DNA of 64,000 nt from Heligmosomoides polygyrus polygyrus (taxonomy: Eukaryota; Nematoda; Chromadorea; Rhabditida; Heligmosomidae), in assembly GCA_947396885.1 (NCBI GenBank), contig OX377204.1:93444728-93508727 (forward strand). Reading direction: 5' to 3'. Below are positions 54,146 to 64,000 of the stretch, in pieces. The notes below the pieces were generated by a model that saw only the letters and a program-made list of their open reading frames with translations, searched no databases and was not told the origin of the DNA. Every line of letters begins with the position of its first letter. Position 1 is the first letter of the stretch. Position numbers and translations under genes: made by a program.

Positions 54146-55345
54146 GGGCACAACGACCAAATAAAAGCGATGGCGGAAGCGGACCGTGTCAAACTGTGAG
54201 AGAGTCAGCACTGCATTTCGGGGTTGACGACAGCACTGTCAGTCGCCACTTGAATGAGGTCGGAAAAGTAGAGAAATCGGATAGATGGATTCTTCACGAA
54301 CTGAGTGCCGGGCAGATGCTAAAGCGCCTCGACACTTGTGCTTCGTTAATGCTGCGCAATCTAAGGGAGCCTTTTCTGGACAGGATCGTGACATGCGACG
54401 GAAAATGGATCCTCTATGATAATCGTCGTTGCTCTACACAATGGCTGGACGAGAATGAAAGTCCCAAGAAGATGCCGAACCCAAGTCTCCATCCAAGGAA
54501 GAATGATCATGGTGACCGTATGGTGGTCAATGGCTGGTGTAGTTCATTACAAGTTATTGAAGACTGGAGAGACTATCACAGCGGATAAGCATCACCTGTA
54601 TCACCTGCCGTCCAGTTGATCATTGACTTGCTGGGCGCCGGGCGCCAACAGCGTCTCCATTCGTCCCTGTCGCGTGCCAGAGTGCTCCAATGGATCCTCC
54701 TCGCTGGAGGGACACGAAAAGCGTCATATCGGTCGTTCAGGGCTTTCACGAAGAAGTCCGACCAACGCGTTGGTGGGCGTCCCGGTGTTCTTTTGACGTC
54801 CCGCGGAATCCAGTCGGTGATGGCTCTCGTCCAGCGGATGTCTGCGAATCGCAATACGTGGCCGGCCCACCTAATCTTCGACGACGTGGCCCATGCGACA
54901 GCGTCTCTGATCTTCGAACGTCGGCGAAACTCGGAACTCCGGAGGCCTTCCCTCACTTGCGTGAGTCGTGGAGCGGATAAGTACTGCGCCGAAATTGAAG
55001 TGATGCACCAGAAGTTGATTGAAGAACTACCGGCTTTGGTCGATCGAAGAGGGCCAATCCTACTGCATGACAACGCGCGTCCGCACGTTTCAAACATTGT
55101 TGTACAGAAACTGAATGAATTGTGATACGGAACTCTGCCACATGCAGCGCATTCACTAGATCCGTCATCTACCAATTATCATCTTTTCAAGCATTTAAAT
55201 AGTCGTGTAAAGGATAAAAAATTCAGCAGCTAAGACGATGTCGAAAATAACTTCGTATGTTTTATCAGTTCTCGTAGTTCTGATTTTCACAAAGACGGAA
55301 TGTCTAAACTAATGTTGCGTTGTGAAAAGTATGTTAATTGTAATG
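54146..55345 (+). mobile_element. Mariner E, 5' truncated and split by RTE
   Basis: The plus frame reads ALHFGVDDSTVSRHLNEVGK, EPFLDRIVTCDGKWILYDN and WRDYHSG. After the insertion it continues [20 protein letters not shown], with a decayed PSSTNYHLF block. The first catalytic box reads CDGK instead of the usual GDEK. N-terminal sequence and a left TIR are missing. Confidence 0.85.
54590..54971 (-). mobile_element. 5'-truncated RTE copy with 10-bp target duplication
   Basis: AGCGGATAAG flanks it at 54580-54589 and 54972-54981. The minus strand reads the end of the RTE polyprotein ([37 protein letters not shown]) and a tail of GTGATACAGGTGAT repeats, as at the 3' end of 16165-17515. Confidence 0.9.
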
Positions 55346-55857
55346 GCGCTTATTGCGACTAATCAAAGTGCTTCCAAGCGAGGCTATGATCTGCCAAAAT
55401 TTTCAGTCAAAATCGGCCATTTCATATGCAACGACTTAAGAGAGCTATTTTTCATTGCCTCATGAGTCATGAGTCCTCGTGAGTCTGTTGCATGTCTTTC
55501 TAACTAATTCACTTCATTGCCCTCATTGAACGCCTGATGTGCAGCGTGTGATGTGAGAACAAACAAGAATCGTGTTCGTTTATTCAATAAAAGTCCTACG
55601 AGAGCTGACACAGTCATCGTACTCAGAAATTGAACGGCGACGACAGACGCCTAAGTAGAATGTAGCAGCACCTAGACATGCGGAAAGCGATCACAAATCA
55701 AGACCCGTAGATGCTCAGAAGTCCTCCTTGCTGTGGACCGTACCGTACACCAACGACTTCTCTGAGTCATTCAAGTTGAGCAAACGATGAGCGTATAGCA
55801 CCCTGCGTGGTGCTTGCCGACTGGATGAGCAATAGGAAGGCGTCACTGGCTGGTTCC

Positions 55858-57513
55858 TCAGGCTTTGCTGGGTTCTCCAGGATACGGCGGCGGTGGTTCG
55901 TAGTGTCGTGGCGAGAACACCTGGTTCGGCACCGGGACATTCTCGAAGTACTCGTGGTATTGCGGTCGAAGACGGCCTAAAATTCGCTGATTTAATGGGA
56001 AAATAATAGTCAAATGCCAAAAATCGAATTTTTTTAGAAACGACGCAGAGTGATGTGGGATTAAGCCATGCATTTCACTTCAGATAATTTGAATGAATTT
56101 GGAACTTTTATAAAACTTACCCTCCATGTAAAAATGATTGGGAATGATACCGGTTAATTGATGCAAAAAACAGGGCATAAACAGATTTCCTATAGATAAA
56201 TGGATACATGTCGCAGGGATGAGCAGCATTGGGAGGTGGTGGCGCGTTTGCCAATCATAACCAAGCGGAGCGCTGACCGAACACACGCCAGCCAATAAGA
56301 ATACTGACCGTACAAACATCCTCGGAGTGGCATGCCAATTTGATGCAACTTGATTGGCTGACGAACCTCAAGCACCTAGTGCTGCTCATTTTCGCGACAT
56401 AAACAGATTTACGCAATTTTTCTGAACAGCTCTGCTAGCAGTCACTTCAACAATTCCACTCCTCCCCCCCCCAATTAGGAAAGGAAGGCAGATATGATCT
56501 GAGGACGAAGTCATAGTCGAGTTTACTCAGGACAGCGCAGTTCTGTGTAGGATGCACGTTTTCGCTCTAAAACGTCGCAAGCGATGGGCAAACTGGCACG
56601 TAAATTCTGTTCCGGGGTGAGGAATCGAACTGGATCGATTCCCATGGAGAGGACAGCACCTTCTACCACTTCGCTACACATACGTAGGCCATTTTAAAGT
56701 AACTGATGAATAAGGCGAGGTTTCAGCCTTCCATAGGGCATCTTTACCTAATTGTAGAGAGCCCAATAAAAGAAGTGTATGGTGCCCTATGAAAATGCAC
56801 AGTTTGTCGAGTGCATGGCGCAAACCTCCACACCCTGGCTTCCACCTCCTCACATGTTCCAAACTTTCGTCTTTTTCTAAGTTAATATCCGGGCGAAACT
56901 GCTATGGCCAAAAAAACTTTAGGGGCAAAGACAAGTCAAAATGCGAGTGAATTGACGAACTCCTAGTTAGTGGGGGTGGAGGAAGAATAGGAACTACAGA
57001 CTTCGCATGGCGTGGCAACTACAGTTTGAATGAGAAACTTGCAGTTTTCAGTATCAACAGCGTATGCTCTCCCTGACTCGCAAGGCGAACTTTTCAATTT
57101 CATTCCGAGATAAAAAATATTAAAAAAACAATTTTATAACTGACCGTCTATTGTGATCACGGTGTCACGCATATTACACGAGTTTGCATAGTTTGGCAGG
57201 TGTAGGATCGGATACGGTTGATTAGGGATAGGACCTGAAACCAATAATTTTAAGACGTTTTTAAAATCAAATTCTAAGGCAAACGCATGGAAATACTGTA
57301 CTTCGTAACGGAGGCGGATTCGGATAGCCCATCTGTGATTGATGAAACAGGCACTGCTCGTGCTTGTATTTCTTCCTGAAAACACCTCGAATCAATAAAT
57401 CGATTCAATCGGCATCAATCAATAATTGGGACCTACAATCGTGTGAAGAGAAAGACGCCGAGAGCCAAAAACAGCACAATGCCGATACCAATCAGCGTGT
57501 TGTCATAGGACAT
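55858..57513 (-). CDS. Single-pass membrane protein with PPPPY motif, 119 residues
   Basis: Four minus-strand exons, all phases agreeing: 57437-57513, 57302-57375, 57145-57234, 55858-55976. The ATG follows TGTTTGCAG directly, so it is trans-spliced or has a 5' UTR exon. Residues 1-6 are MSYDNT, about 7-25 form a membrane helix (LIGIGIVLFLALGVFLFTR) followed by a basic KKYKH, and the rest is a Pro/Tyr-rich cytoplasmic tail with YPNPPPL, PNQPYPILHLPNY and EPPPPYPGEPSKA at the end. PPxY motifs bind WW domains, for example of NEDD4-type ubiquitin ligases; small membrane adaptors with such tails act in sorting. No named homologue recognised. AATAAA on the minus strand lies about 280 bp past the stop. 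Intron 3 holds a MITE. Confidence 0.75.
56205..56403. mobile_element. MITE, about 200 bp
   Basis: CATGTCGCAGGGATGAGCAG and the inverted TATGTCGCGAAAATGAGCAG. Same family as the outer element 62116-62907. Confidence 0.85.
56615..56690 (-). repeat. tRNA-like relic
   Basis: The minus strand shows A-box-like TAGCGAAGTGG and B-box-like AGTTCGATTCC at tRNA spacing, but the stems do not pair. Confidence 0.35.
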
Positions 57514-57599
57514 CTGCAAACAGTGGTAAGTAAGTGGGCACTGAAGGCGTGACACGTGCCACGATTGATCGTGCGAGCGGTCGCGACGCGGACGAGGTG

Positions 57600-58430
57600 T
57601 GTATAAAGGCACAAGTAGATCATGAGGAAAATTTGCGAGCAAAAATTGAGCGTAAAAATGTAATTATTCCAGAACTATACAAGTTTACATTGGCGACTCA
57701 AGTGGAAAACTCTGGCTTTAGGCAGGACTCGAACTAGGGTCTTTCGCTTTCAGAGCTAAGATGTTATCCAATACACCACCAAGCAGAATCCATCAAAAGC
57801 GGAACACCAAGACATCTCTTCGATGGAACTTTTGATGTTAAATGTCCAGCTATTAACATTTTTCAAAAAGACGCGGAATACCTGCTTTAGAATGCGCCGT
57901 GCATCCTGATTCCATGTGAATTTATCCAGACGACTTTGAAAGCATATTTATCCGGTAAACTGTGGAATTAAGATACTCAGCTGACAAATAAGGTGCTTAA
58001 TTCCTAGTATGCCACCAACCACGGAAGAAAGTATGGTTGACATGCGGAATCGAACCTGAGAGGGTAATGGAGAAGAAGAGGCACAGTGATTACCCCACCG
58101 AAGCTCATCGCTATGTCTCTTGTCACTGTCAGTTGCTATGGAAATCGCTTTCAAAGTCTATTAGCCCGCTGCCGTCATTGAAGTTTATGTGATACGCGTT
58201 TTTGAAGCGACTGAGTTGCACTTAGAAGGGCTGAGGGTGGCAACTGTATCGTACTTGGGGTGGTTTGAACAAAGGCTCACGAGCTCACGAGTTCGACTCC
58301 CACTCGGGGCATTTCGCTCAGACTGTCTTTGTTGTGGAATCCTAGTTCGTAAGAAACTTCTTTGCCTTAGTAGCTATGGCATTTAGCTTTTTTATACGTT
58401 TGTAACCGCAAATTAGCGAAAATAGCGGAA
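57600..58430. other. No gene; two tRNA-like relics
   Basis: About 57717-57785 and 58040-58105 (both minus) contain GTTCGAGTCC or GGTTCGATTCC plus an A-box-like element. Neither folds into an acceptor stem. Confidence 0.35.
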
Positions 58431-58449
58431 AATAATCAGAAGTCGTATA

Positions 58450-59620
58450 ACCTGCGTCAGGATTAGCAAGACATGTCACAGACTGTCATAATCATATAAT
58501 TAGCGTGCGGATTAAGGAGATGTGTCACAGACAGACGTCCTACAATAATTGTCGTGCTCCAGAAGATATGCCACGTGTCACAGAGTTCATGAAATTAGGG
58601 TCTGCACGAAACGTGTCACAGACATGCAACGAGCTTCCGGATTCAGAAAACGTGTCATAGACGTCGTTCAACGGGTGTCCAGATTAGGGAGACGTGTCAC
58701 AGACGTCATAATGTTAGCGTCCAATTTCAGAGGGCGTGTCACAAACGTTTTTCAGCGAATCTTGATTCACAAGGCGTGTCGCAAACACCGGATTAAAAAG
58801 ACATGCCACGGACATGCAACGAACATTTTCAGAGAACGTGTCACAGAGCCCGTTAAAGGGGTGCACGGATTCGGAGAGCGTGTCGTAGACATCGTTCAAT
58901 GAGTGTCCATATTGAGAAAACGTGTCACAGAGTCATACAGTTAGCGTGTGGTCTCAGAGAACGTCTCAGAGACGTTTTTCAATGAACATTTTGATTCGCA
59001 AGAGGTGCCGCAGACGTCTTGTTACGAACAAACGAATTCAGAAGGCATGTCACAGACATCATAGAACAAACGTACAGATTTATAAGATTGGTCACAGACG
59101 TCGCACAATAATCGCCCGGATTCAGAAGTCGTCTCACAGACGTTTTGCAATGAGCATCCTGACATTCTGATCCACAAGGCGTGTCGCAGACAGGTTGTGC
59201 AATAAGTGTTCTGTTTCAGAAGACGTACCATAGATGTCAAGTAGCAAACGCGCAGACGACATGTCACAGGTGTGCAACAGGCATCTGGATTCATAGATTG
59301 TGTCACAGACGTCGTTGAACGAATGTACGGATTCAGAACAGGTTTCACAGACGTCATGCAATTAGCGTCTGTATTAGGAAGACATGTCACAGATATGCAA
59401 CAAGCGTCCGGATTCAAAAAACGTGTCACGGACGTCACGCAATTAGCGCCCCGGTTTCAGAAGACGTATCACAGACATTTTGCAACGAGCATCTTGATTC
59501 GCAAGGCGTGTCGCAGACTTCGCGCCATGAACATCATACTACAAGTATCCTGATTGAAAAGGAGTGTCACAGACGTTGTACAATTAGCGTCCGGTTTTAG
59601 AATACGTGTCACAGACGTGG
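58450..59620. repeat. Degenerate minisatellite, GTGTCACAGACGTC type
   Basis: About 25 imperfect units of 40-55 bp repeat CGTGTCACAGACGT, CAA and GTCCGGATTCAGAA. Frames on both strands are artefacts. Confidence 0.9.
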
Positions 59621-59639
59621 TGCAACGAGAGGTGCTATG

Positions 59640-60545
59640 GTTTATGCTGTTTTGAACCGAGTTGAGGGTCGTAATGTGGATTACATGACGTGGGACAGGA
59701 GGCAGAGCCCCTGTATGGAAGAAAGAAACGCGCGCCATGGCCAAAGTGCTGGACTGTCCACGTCCACTGCCTTTCACACGTTTGTTTTCCTACTTCTTTC
59801 CCCATATTTGGTTAAGCCGTAGATTTTCCTTCATTTTCTACTTCGCTCTTCGGAATGCTCTTCTCTTCCTCCTTTACCTCCTTCTCCACTACTTCTTTAG
59901 CACTGTAGAGCCACTCGAGTAGGGTTCAGAGTACTATGCGCCATCTGTTAGCCACTGCAAAGGCCAAATACACGTTAAAGTTGGTTCAGCGGCATACAGT
60001 CGAAACAGGATGCGTAGCGCATCCCACATAGAAACTGGTTCGCACTTCGCCTTCGTGCTTTCACACCTCTATATCCGGCTGAACGCTCTCTAGGCTACTA
60101 TGAAGACAAGTCGCGCTGCCGAGTGGATCGTCGAACGAGGAGGACCACTGTGCCACTCTGGCACGCCGCAGGGAGGAATGGAGGCGGATTGCTAGCGCTC
60201 ATTCGAGCAGTCTCGTCAGCAGGACGACTGGTGACAAGTAGCTTGTACGTTATCGTCTTGTTCGTCTTCATCGACGGCAATGTATAAGCCGACTAAGCAA
60301 CCTGTTGGGTTCCGAGAAGTCGAATACATGGCGCAAACCAGGCCGCGTGATCAGCGCTAGATTTTGACATTTGCAGCAAAAAAATCGCTCAAAAAGAGGA
60401 AATTCAAGAAGTCCATATGTTTCGGGGCCGGACTCACCAAGCAGTGGGTATAGGTAGAGATATCACATGGAAATCATTCCAACCACACGCAGTGCTTAGC
60501 GGGTACAATCCGTATTCCTGCAAGTAATCAAGGGTAAGGTAGAAC
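59640..60545. other. No gene; SINE family 2 tail at 59935-60055
   Basis: GCCACTGCAAAGGCCAAATA and GGATGCGTAGCGCATCCC mark a diverged family-2 tail. Nothing else is supported. Confidence 0.45.
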
Positions 60546-60548
60546 TAA

Positions 60549-60893
60549 GGTCCTGTTCATACTTCGCAACGGCAGCGACAGGAGCAACTGGAGCGATGGA
60601 CGCAGTGTGGTGTACGCAATTGCACCATAACACCTATTGTCAGTCAGTTAATCAGTCATCATCGACACTGTCTAGTGCGCTATGGTGCAATTACGTACTC
60701 CACATTTCGTCCGTCGCCCCTGTTGCTCCCGTCGCCGGCACGAAGTATGAACAGGAAAAGGAAAAACAGCGACGAGAGCGACAGCAGTCGAATATGAACA
60801 GATTTCGGAGGCGATTAATTAACTATTTTTAATCGATTAGCATATTTTGCGCGGGCGCCAGTCGCTCTCGTCGCGAAGTATGAACAGATCCCA
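60549..60893. mobile_element. MITE, TGTTCATACTTCG family, composite
   Basis: GGTCCTGTTCATACTTCGCA and the inverted GGGATCTGTTCATACTTCGC. A further CGAAGTATGAACAGG end inside (near 60740) suggests two copies fused. Confidence 0.75.
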
Positions 60894-60903
60894 AGCCTCC
60901 TCA

Positions 60904-61116
60904 GGGCCTGTTCATACTTCGAGCGACAAAAGCGACAATAGCGACAAGAGCGACTGGGGCGACGGACATGGTGTGGCGTACGCAAATAATTACGTACTTC
61001 ACACTCCGTCCGCAACGAATGTAGTGTGGAATGCGTAATTATTTACGTACACCACACTACGTCCGTCGCCTCAGTCGCTCTAGTCGCTCTTGTTGCTCGA
61101 AGTATGAACAGACCCT
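60904..61116. mobile_element. MITE, TGTTCATACTTCG family
   Basis: GGGCCTGTTCATACTTCGAG and the inverted AGGGTCTGTTCATACTTCGA. Starts ten bases after the previous element. Confidence 0.85.
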
Positions 61117-61310
61117 CAGGCGAGAACAGCTGAGACTCACTGGAGCGTGATTTTGTCAATGGGGCGCGGAATCCCCGTGGGCATGCGGATATACCCACAA
61201 CGATCGTCGAGTGTTCTCTACTCACTGATATACCCATGAAGTGGCGGGCAAGGTTTACCATGCATGCCTCATCGTGGGTATCCCGCAGACCCGCGATATA
61301 GAATCCGGCC

Positions 61311-61586
61311 TCAGATGTTGAGCCACAGAATGACGTAGATGAACTGCTACTCCAGAAGCAAAGAAACCAGAAGCTTCAAAGCAGGCCTTATTCAGTGAAA
61401 CCGCACTAGAGTACTTCAAATCAGTCAGAGAGTAGAAGACAAGGAAGTGTAGAAAAGGAGAACTGCACTTACAACTAATGTCGTACACATCACTCGAGCT
61501 TTGGCCACGCCCACTTCACGCACGCATTCTAATTTGGTCTTCAGAATAACGCCGTTTCTGTACTTTTTTTTGTAAAGTTCGAGCAT
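61311..61586 (-). CDS. Candidate 48-residue membrane mini-protein
   Basis: Exon 61473-61586 (ATG, LYKKKYRNGVILKTKLECVR, ARVMCTTLV) ends at a strong GTAAGT donor. Exon 61311-61343, after GGAGTAGCAG, reads FIYVILWLNI and stops at TGA. Phases agree. The frame is also open upstream of the ATG, so the start is uncertain and this could be the end of a longer gene. Confidence 0.3.
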
Positions 61587-61589
61587 CAC

Positions 61590-62110
61590 ACATCGACAAA
61601 GCAATTCAGAACTACATGCTGGTAACCATAAGCCTTACAAGTTTCGAGGAGCATTCAATAAGCGTTCACTTCTGTAATCAATGCAACTGATATCGATTAC
61701 TCCCCGTCTGATCGGAATGGATCGATGTAGCCGATCAATCGATAATTTAACTTATGCTTAGTCTAGTGATATGAAGTGTTAACAAAACTGATTTCGCAAG
61801 AATTTGACTAAGAATTGAGTGTCAACCTTTCATGCTAAGGTTAGGTAGGGGAAATTTGTAGCGTGCCCTTCTTTTAAAAAGAGGAAATATGAAAATAAAT
61901 TTTACGATGCCATAAATTACTTTTTTCATGGGAAGTATGAAAAATAGGCAGCTGTAGCGCTGTAAGCCGTAGCAACGGAACGAGATAAGATTTGATAGAA
62001 TTAGTTTATAAAGAAATACTGTGGAAATCTGAATGAGTGAATTATATTAATAACTAATTATAGTTTTATTATTATTATTTATTATATTATTATTAATAGT
62101 TATTTAAATT
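61590..62110. other. No gene recognised, AT-rich
   Basis: Nothing supportable. Confidence 0.5.
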
Positions 62111-62115
62111 TTGGT

Positions 62116-62907
62116 ACATGTGGCGAAGATGAGCAGCATTAGTAGCTGGGAGCGCGCCAACCAATAATAACCAAGCGGAGCACAGACCAAACACACCCCA
62201 ACTAATTGGGGTACCGACCGTACATCCCATATCTGAATGTCACACCCACTCGATAAGACCTGACCTGCTGGCGCGTCCTCATATTCATGCGTCTGTAGCC
62301 TTGACCCCCAGTTTCTTATGTTTCTTTGTGATTTCTCGCCATTATGACTCATCACGAATTTGAATTTGAATTGAATTTTGAATCTCGGAAAGATTTCGAA
62401 GCACCTCCCGCGCTCCCGCCAAAGGGCGCCAAAACAGGGCATAAAAGCCGGTCCAGACTTGTAATAGGGTTCATTCTCTCCGTGGCCGTGTACCCCGATT
62501 CTCGGTCGTCTCATTGTCGTTTCCGGATAAAGTACCTCATTTTCCGCATGTCTTCGCCGTGTTTTCCCGTCGTATCCAGGTTCTTTTGCAACAAGGAGTC
62601 GCAAGGTCGGCCTAGGGTAAGCACAACCTAGCTTTTTTCCGAATTGGATCCTTGATAGTTGAACGAGCAAGACATTTTCGAATGATGCTGCCCTATAACA
62701 TCCAACTTTTACCACTTTTTTCGCCACAGACTCAAAATGTTTACTTTGACATGTAATGCGTTCTTAAAAGCGAGGCTTTGCTTTAAATGCATGTCAGCCG
62801 ATCAGGGTACAGACTGTACACGCCTGAATGGCATGCCCATTCAACGCGGTCTGCTTGGATGGGGGCGTTCTCATCTCCTAATGCTGCCCGTCTTCGCGAC
62901 ATACACC
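62116..62907. mobile_element. TIR element of about 790 bp
   Basis: ACATGTGGCGAAGATGAGCA and, inverted, GTATGTCGCGAAGACGGGCA. The left 100 bp matches MITE 56205-56403. The interior holds the TATA-bearing dispersed repeat (62335-62490) shared with 9425-9660. Confidence 0.75.
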
Positions 62908-62909
62908 AA

Positions 62910-63470
62910 AATTTTAAACAAATAAATATAAAATCATTAAGGTCATGTGTGTGTTTCCTCACTTATTGATAAGGTGATTTAAAAATTTCAAAGAAAGTAA
63001 TACTTAATTCTCGAACAAAATTCTATTGCTCTGTCCTTTTGGAGAGTCACTAGTTCAGTGTGGAAGGAGCTCGTTTTGATTTGGAGGATGTTCAGTTCGA
63101 TTTCAAGAGCGTTAGATTTAGAAAAAGGGTTTATTTATTCATTTATTCAGTATGCTGTATAAGGAAGACATAGGAGAAGGACACCATAGCTCAACCCAAC
63201 AGCTAATAACATAGAAGTGGACGCCTAGCTATGCGCCAAAAAGTAGAAAAACAAAAATTAAATCTTGAGCATTTTTCAAAAGTATAAATAAAGAACCTGC
63301 TCCACAAGTAAATGAATTAGCGATAAACTTGTTTTCGGAGTGATGTAGGTGATTTCTCCAAGGAAAATTGAATCAGATTCTGATTTGGAGAGAGCACCTG
63401 GTGCATTGGAAAGGAAATTTTTACGGAAAATTTGACATGAAAATGGTACAAGTGCTTGTCTCAACACCAG
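62910..63470. other. No gene; dispersed repeat at 63030-63140
   Basis: The 63030-63140 piece is inverted relative to 34370-34520. Nothing else supported. Confidence 0.4.
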
Positions 63471-63635
63471 GGGCCGGATTCACCAACGACTTACGTAACT
63501 TTAACGAAGAATTGTAAGCGAAAAGCTCAGATAACGCGGCTTATCGAGCGATATGGTGAGCGATAAGCCGCCTTATCTGAGCTTTTCGCTTACAATTCTC
63601 CGTTAAAGTTACGTAAGTCGTTGATGAATCCACCT
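63471..63635. mobile_element. MITE, nearly perfect palindrome
   Basis: GGGCCGGATTCACCAACGAC and the inverted GGTGGATTCATCAACGACTT, with AGCTCAGATAA/TTATCTGAGCT inside. The core is almost fully self-complementary, suggesting recent insertion. Confidence 0.9.
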
Positions 63636-63639
63636 CCAG

Positions 63640-64000
63640 CAGCTTGAGGAGAAGAGCCTCAACAAGAAGTCGCTGAACAACATTCTACACGTCGTAGACG
63701 AGAAGACACACGCCTACAATGAAGAAAAATGGAAGCTGATGAGTGGTGAGCGAGCCGGTCGAGGCGCTGTGCTCGATAAGCGACAGACACTCGAGTTGTT
63801 GTTATTCAGACGGGCGGCGGCCTTCTGACTTCACGGCGACAGGTAACTAACCAACTCTCGCGTCTGCTCAGTGTCGCCGTTCTTTGGTCGTCGTCGACGA
63901 CAAAGCGGAGATGAGCTGAAGACGTGGACTGTCGCGGTAAACACACGGCGATGTAAAGCTCTTCTAATAAAGCAAAGAATTGCTGATACATGCTCGTCTA
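63640..64000 (+). CDS. Exons of a coiled-coil-like protein, runs off the window
   Basis: Three plus-strand exons agree in phase. 63640-63745 reads EEKSLNKKSLNNILHVVDEK and HAYNEEKWKLMS (heptad-like) with donor GTGAGC. 63810-63842, after TTATTCAG, reads GRRPSDFTAT with donor GTAACT. 63872-63936, after CTGCTCAG, reads SPFFGRRRRQSGDELKTWTV with donor GTAAAC, or continues open to the window edge. The first exon starts right at the end of a MITE, so its upstream boundary is uncertain. I do not recognise the family. Confidence 0.5.

Noticed and set aside
54576..55175. Long frames on both strands (199 and 169 codons)
   Set aside because: They are chimeras running across the junction of mariner E and the inserted RTE fragment.
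56615..58105. tRNA genes
   Set aside because: A and B boxes are recognisable but acceptor and anticodon stems do not pair; treated as relics.
58549..59553. Cys/Arg-rich repetitive frames on both strands
   Set aside because: By-products of the minisatellite; unit length is not a fixed multiple of three.

Overview
The window is nematode genomic DNA, most likely from a strongylid/hookworm such as Ancylostoma. That assignment is an inference from four things seen here: compact exons with short introns (about 46-75 bp) ending in TTTCAG-like acceptors; acceptors sitting just upstream of start codons, as in spliced-leader trans-splicing; an srx-type chemoreceptor; and a dense load of mariner, RTE, CR1-like, tRNA-derived SINE and MITE/fold-back elements. 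There is no operon, CRISPR array, rRNA or convincing intact tRNA gene. Most long open frames are repeat sequence, and the real genes had to be rebuilt from small exons whose splice phases agree.

Layout. 1-9.7 kb is repeats: ATTCGAAT-type arrays, a CR1 fragment split by a 1.16-kb fold-back element, a cluster of tRNA-derived SINEs inside another fold-back, and RTE/CR1 scraps. 10.2-11.3 kb (+) holds a two-exon gene for a small secreted protein. 13.8-14.1 kb (+) holds the 3' end of an unrecognised gene. 16.0-18.2 kb (+) holds exons of another unrecognised gene with a 1.35-kb antisense RTE copy in an intron. 20.5-27.9 kb (+) holds an eight-exon gene (535 codons) joining a Lys/Ser-rich N-terminal half to a UBASH3/STS-type histidine-phosphatase domain whose catalytic first His is missing. 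28.1-32.7 kb is a field of nested MITEs plus a RING-like exon (-). 36.7-41.2 kb (-) holds an srx-like seven-helix receptor in six exons. 43.0-43.75 kb (-) holds a candidate 55-residue tail-anchored protein.

43.97-48.35 kb is one mariner (A) broken by a second mariner (B) and a long-TIR fold-back (C), all with exact TA duplications. Mariner B also carries a decayed host exon of a PXYLP1-like histidine acid phosphatase between its own inverted repeats. 50.4 kb (+) has a candidate secreted mini-protein. 50.8-53.2 kb has a CR1-type reverse transcriptase (-) and mariner D, whose right TIR is split by a 110-bp palindromic element. 54.1-55.3 kb has mariner E split by an RTE fragment with a 10-bp target duplication. 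55.9-57.5 kb (-) holds a complete four-exon gene for a 119-residue single-pass membrane protein with a PPPPY tail. 58.4-59.6 kb is a minisatellite related to the one at 9.7-10.1 kb. 63.6 kb to the window end (+) holds exons of a coiled-coil-like protein that runs off the window.

The genes show no common pathway. The unifying theme is host genes stretched by MITE-filled introns and elements inserted into one another, so insertion order can be read directly from the sequence.
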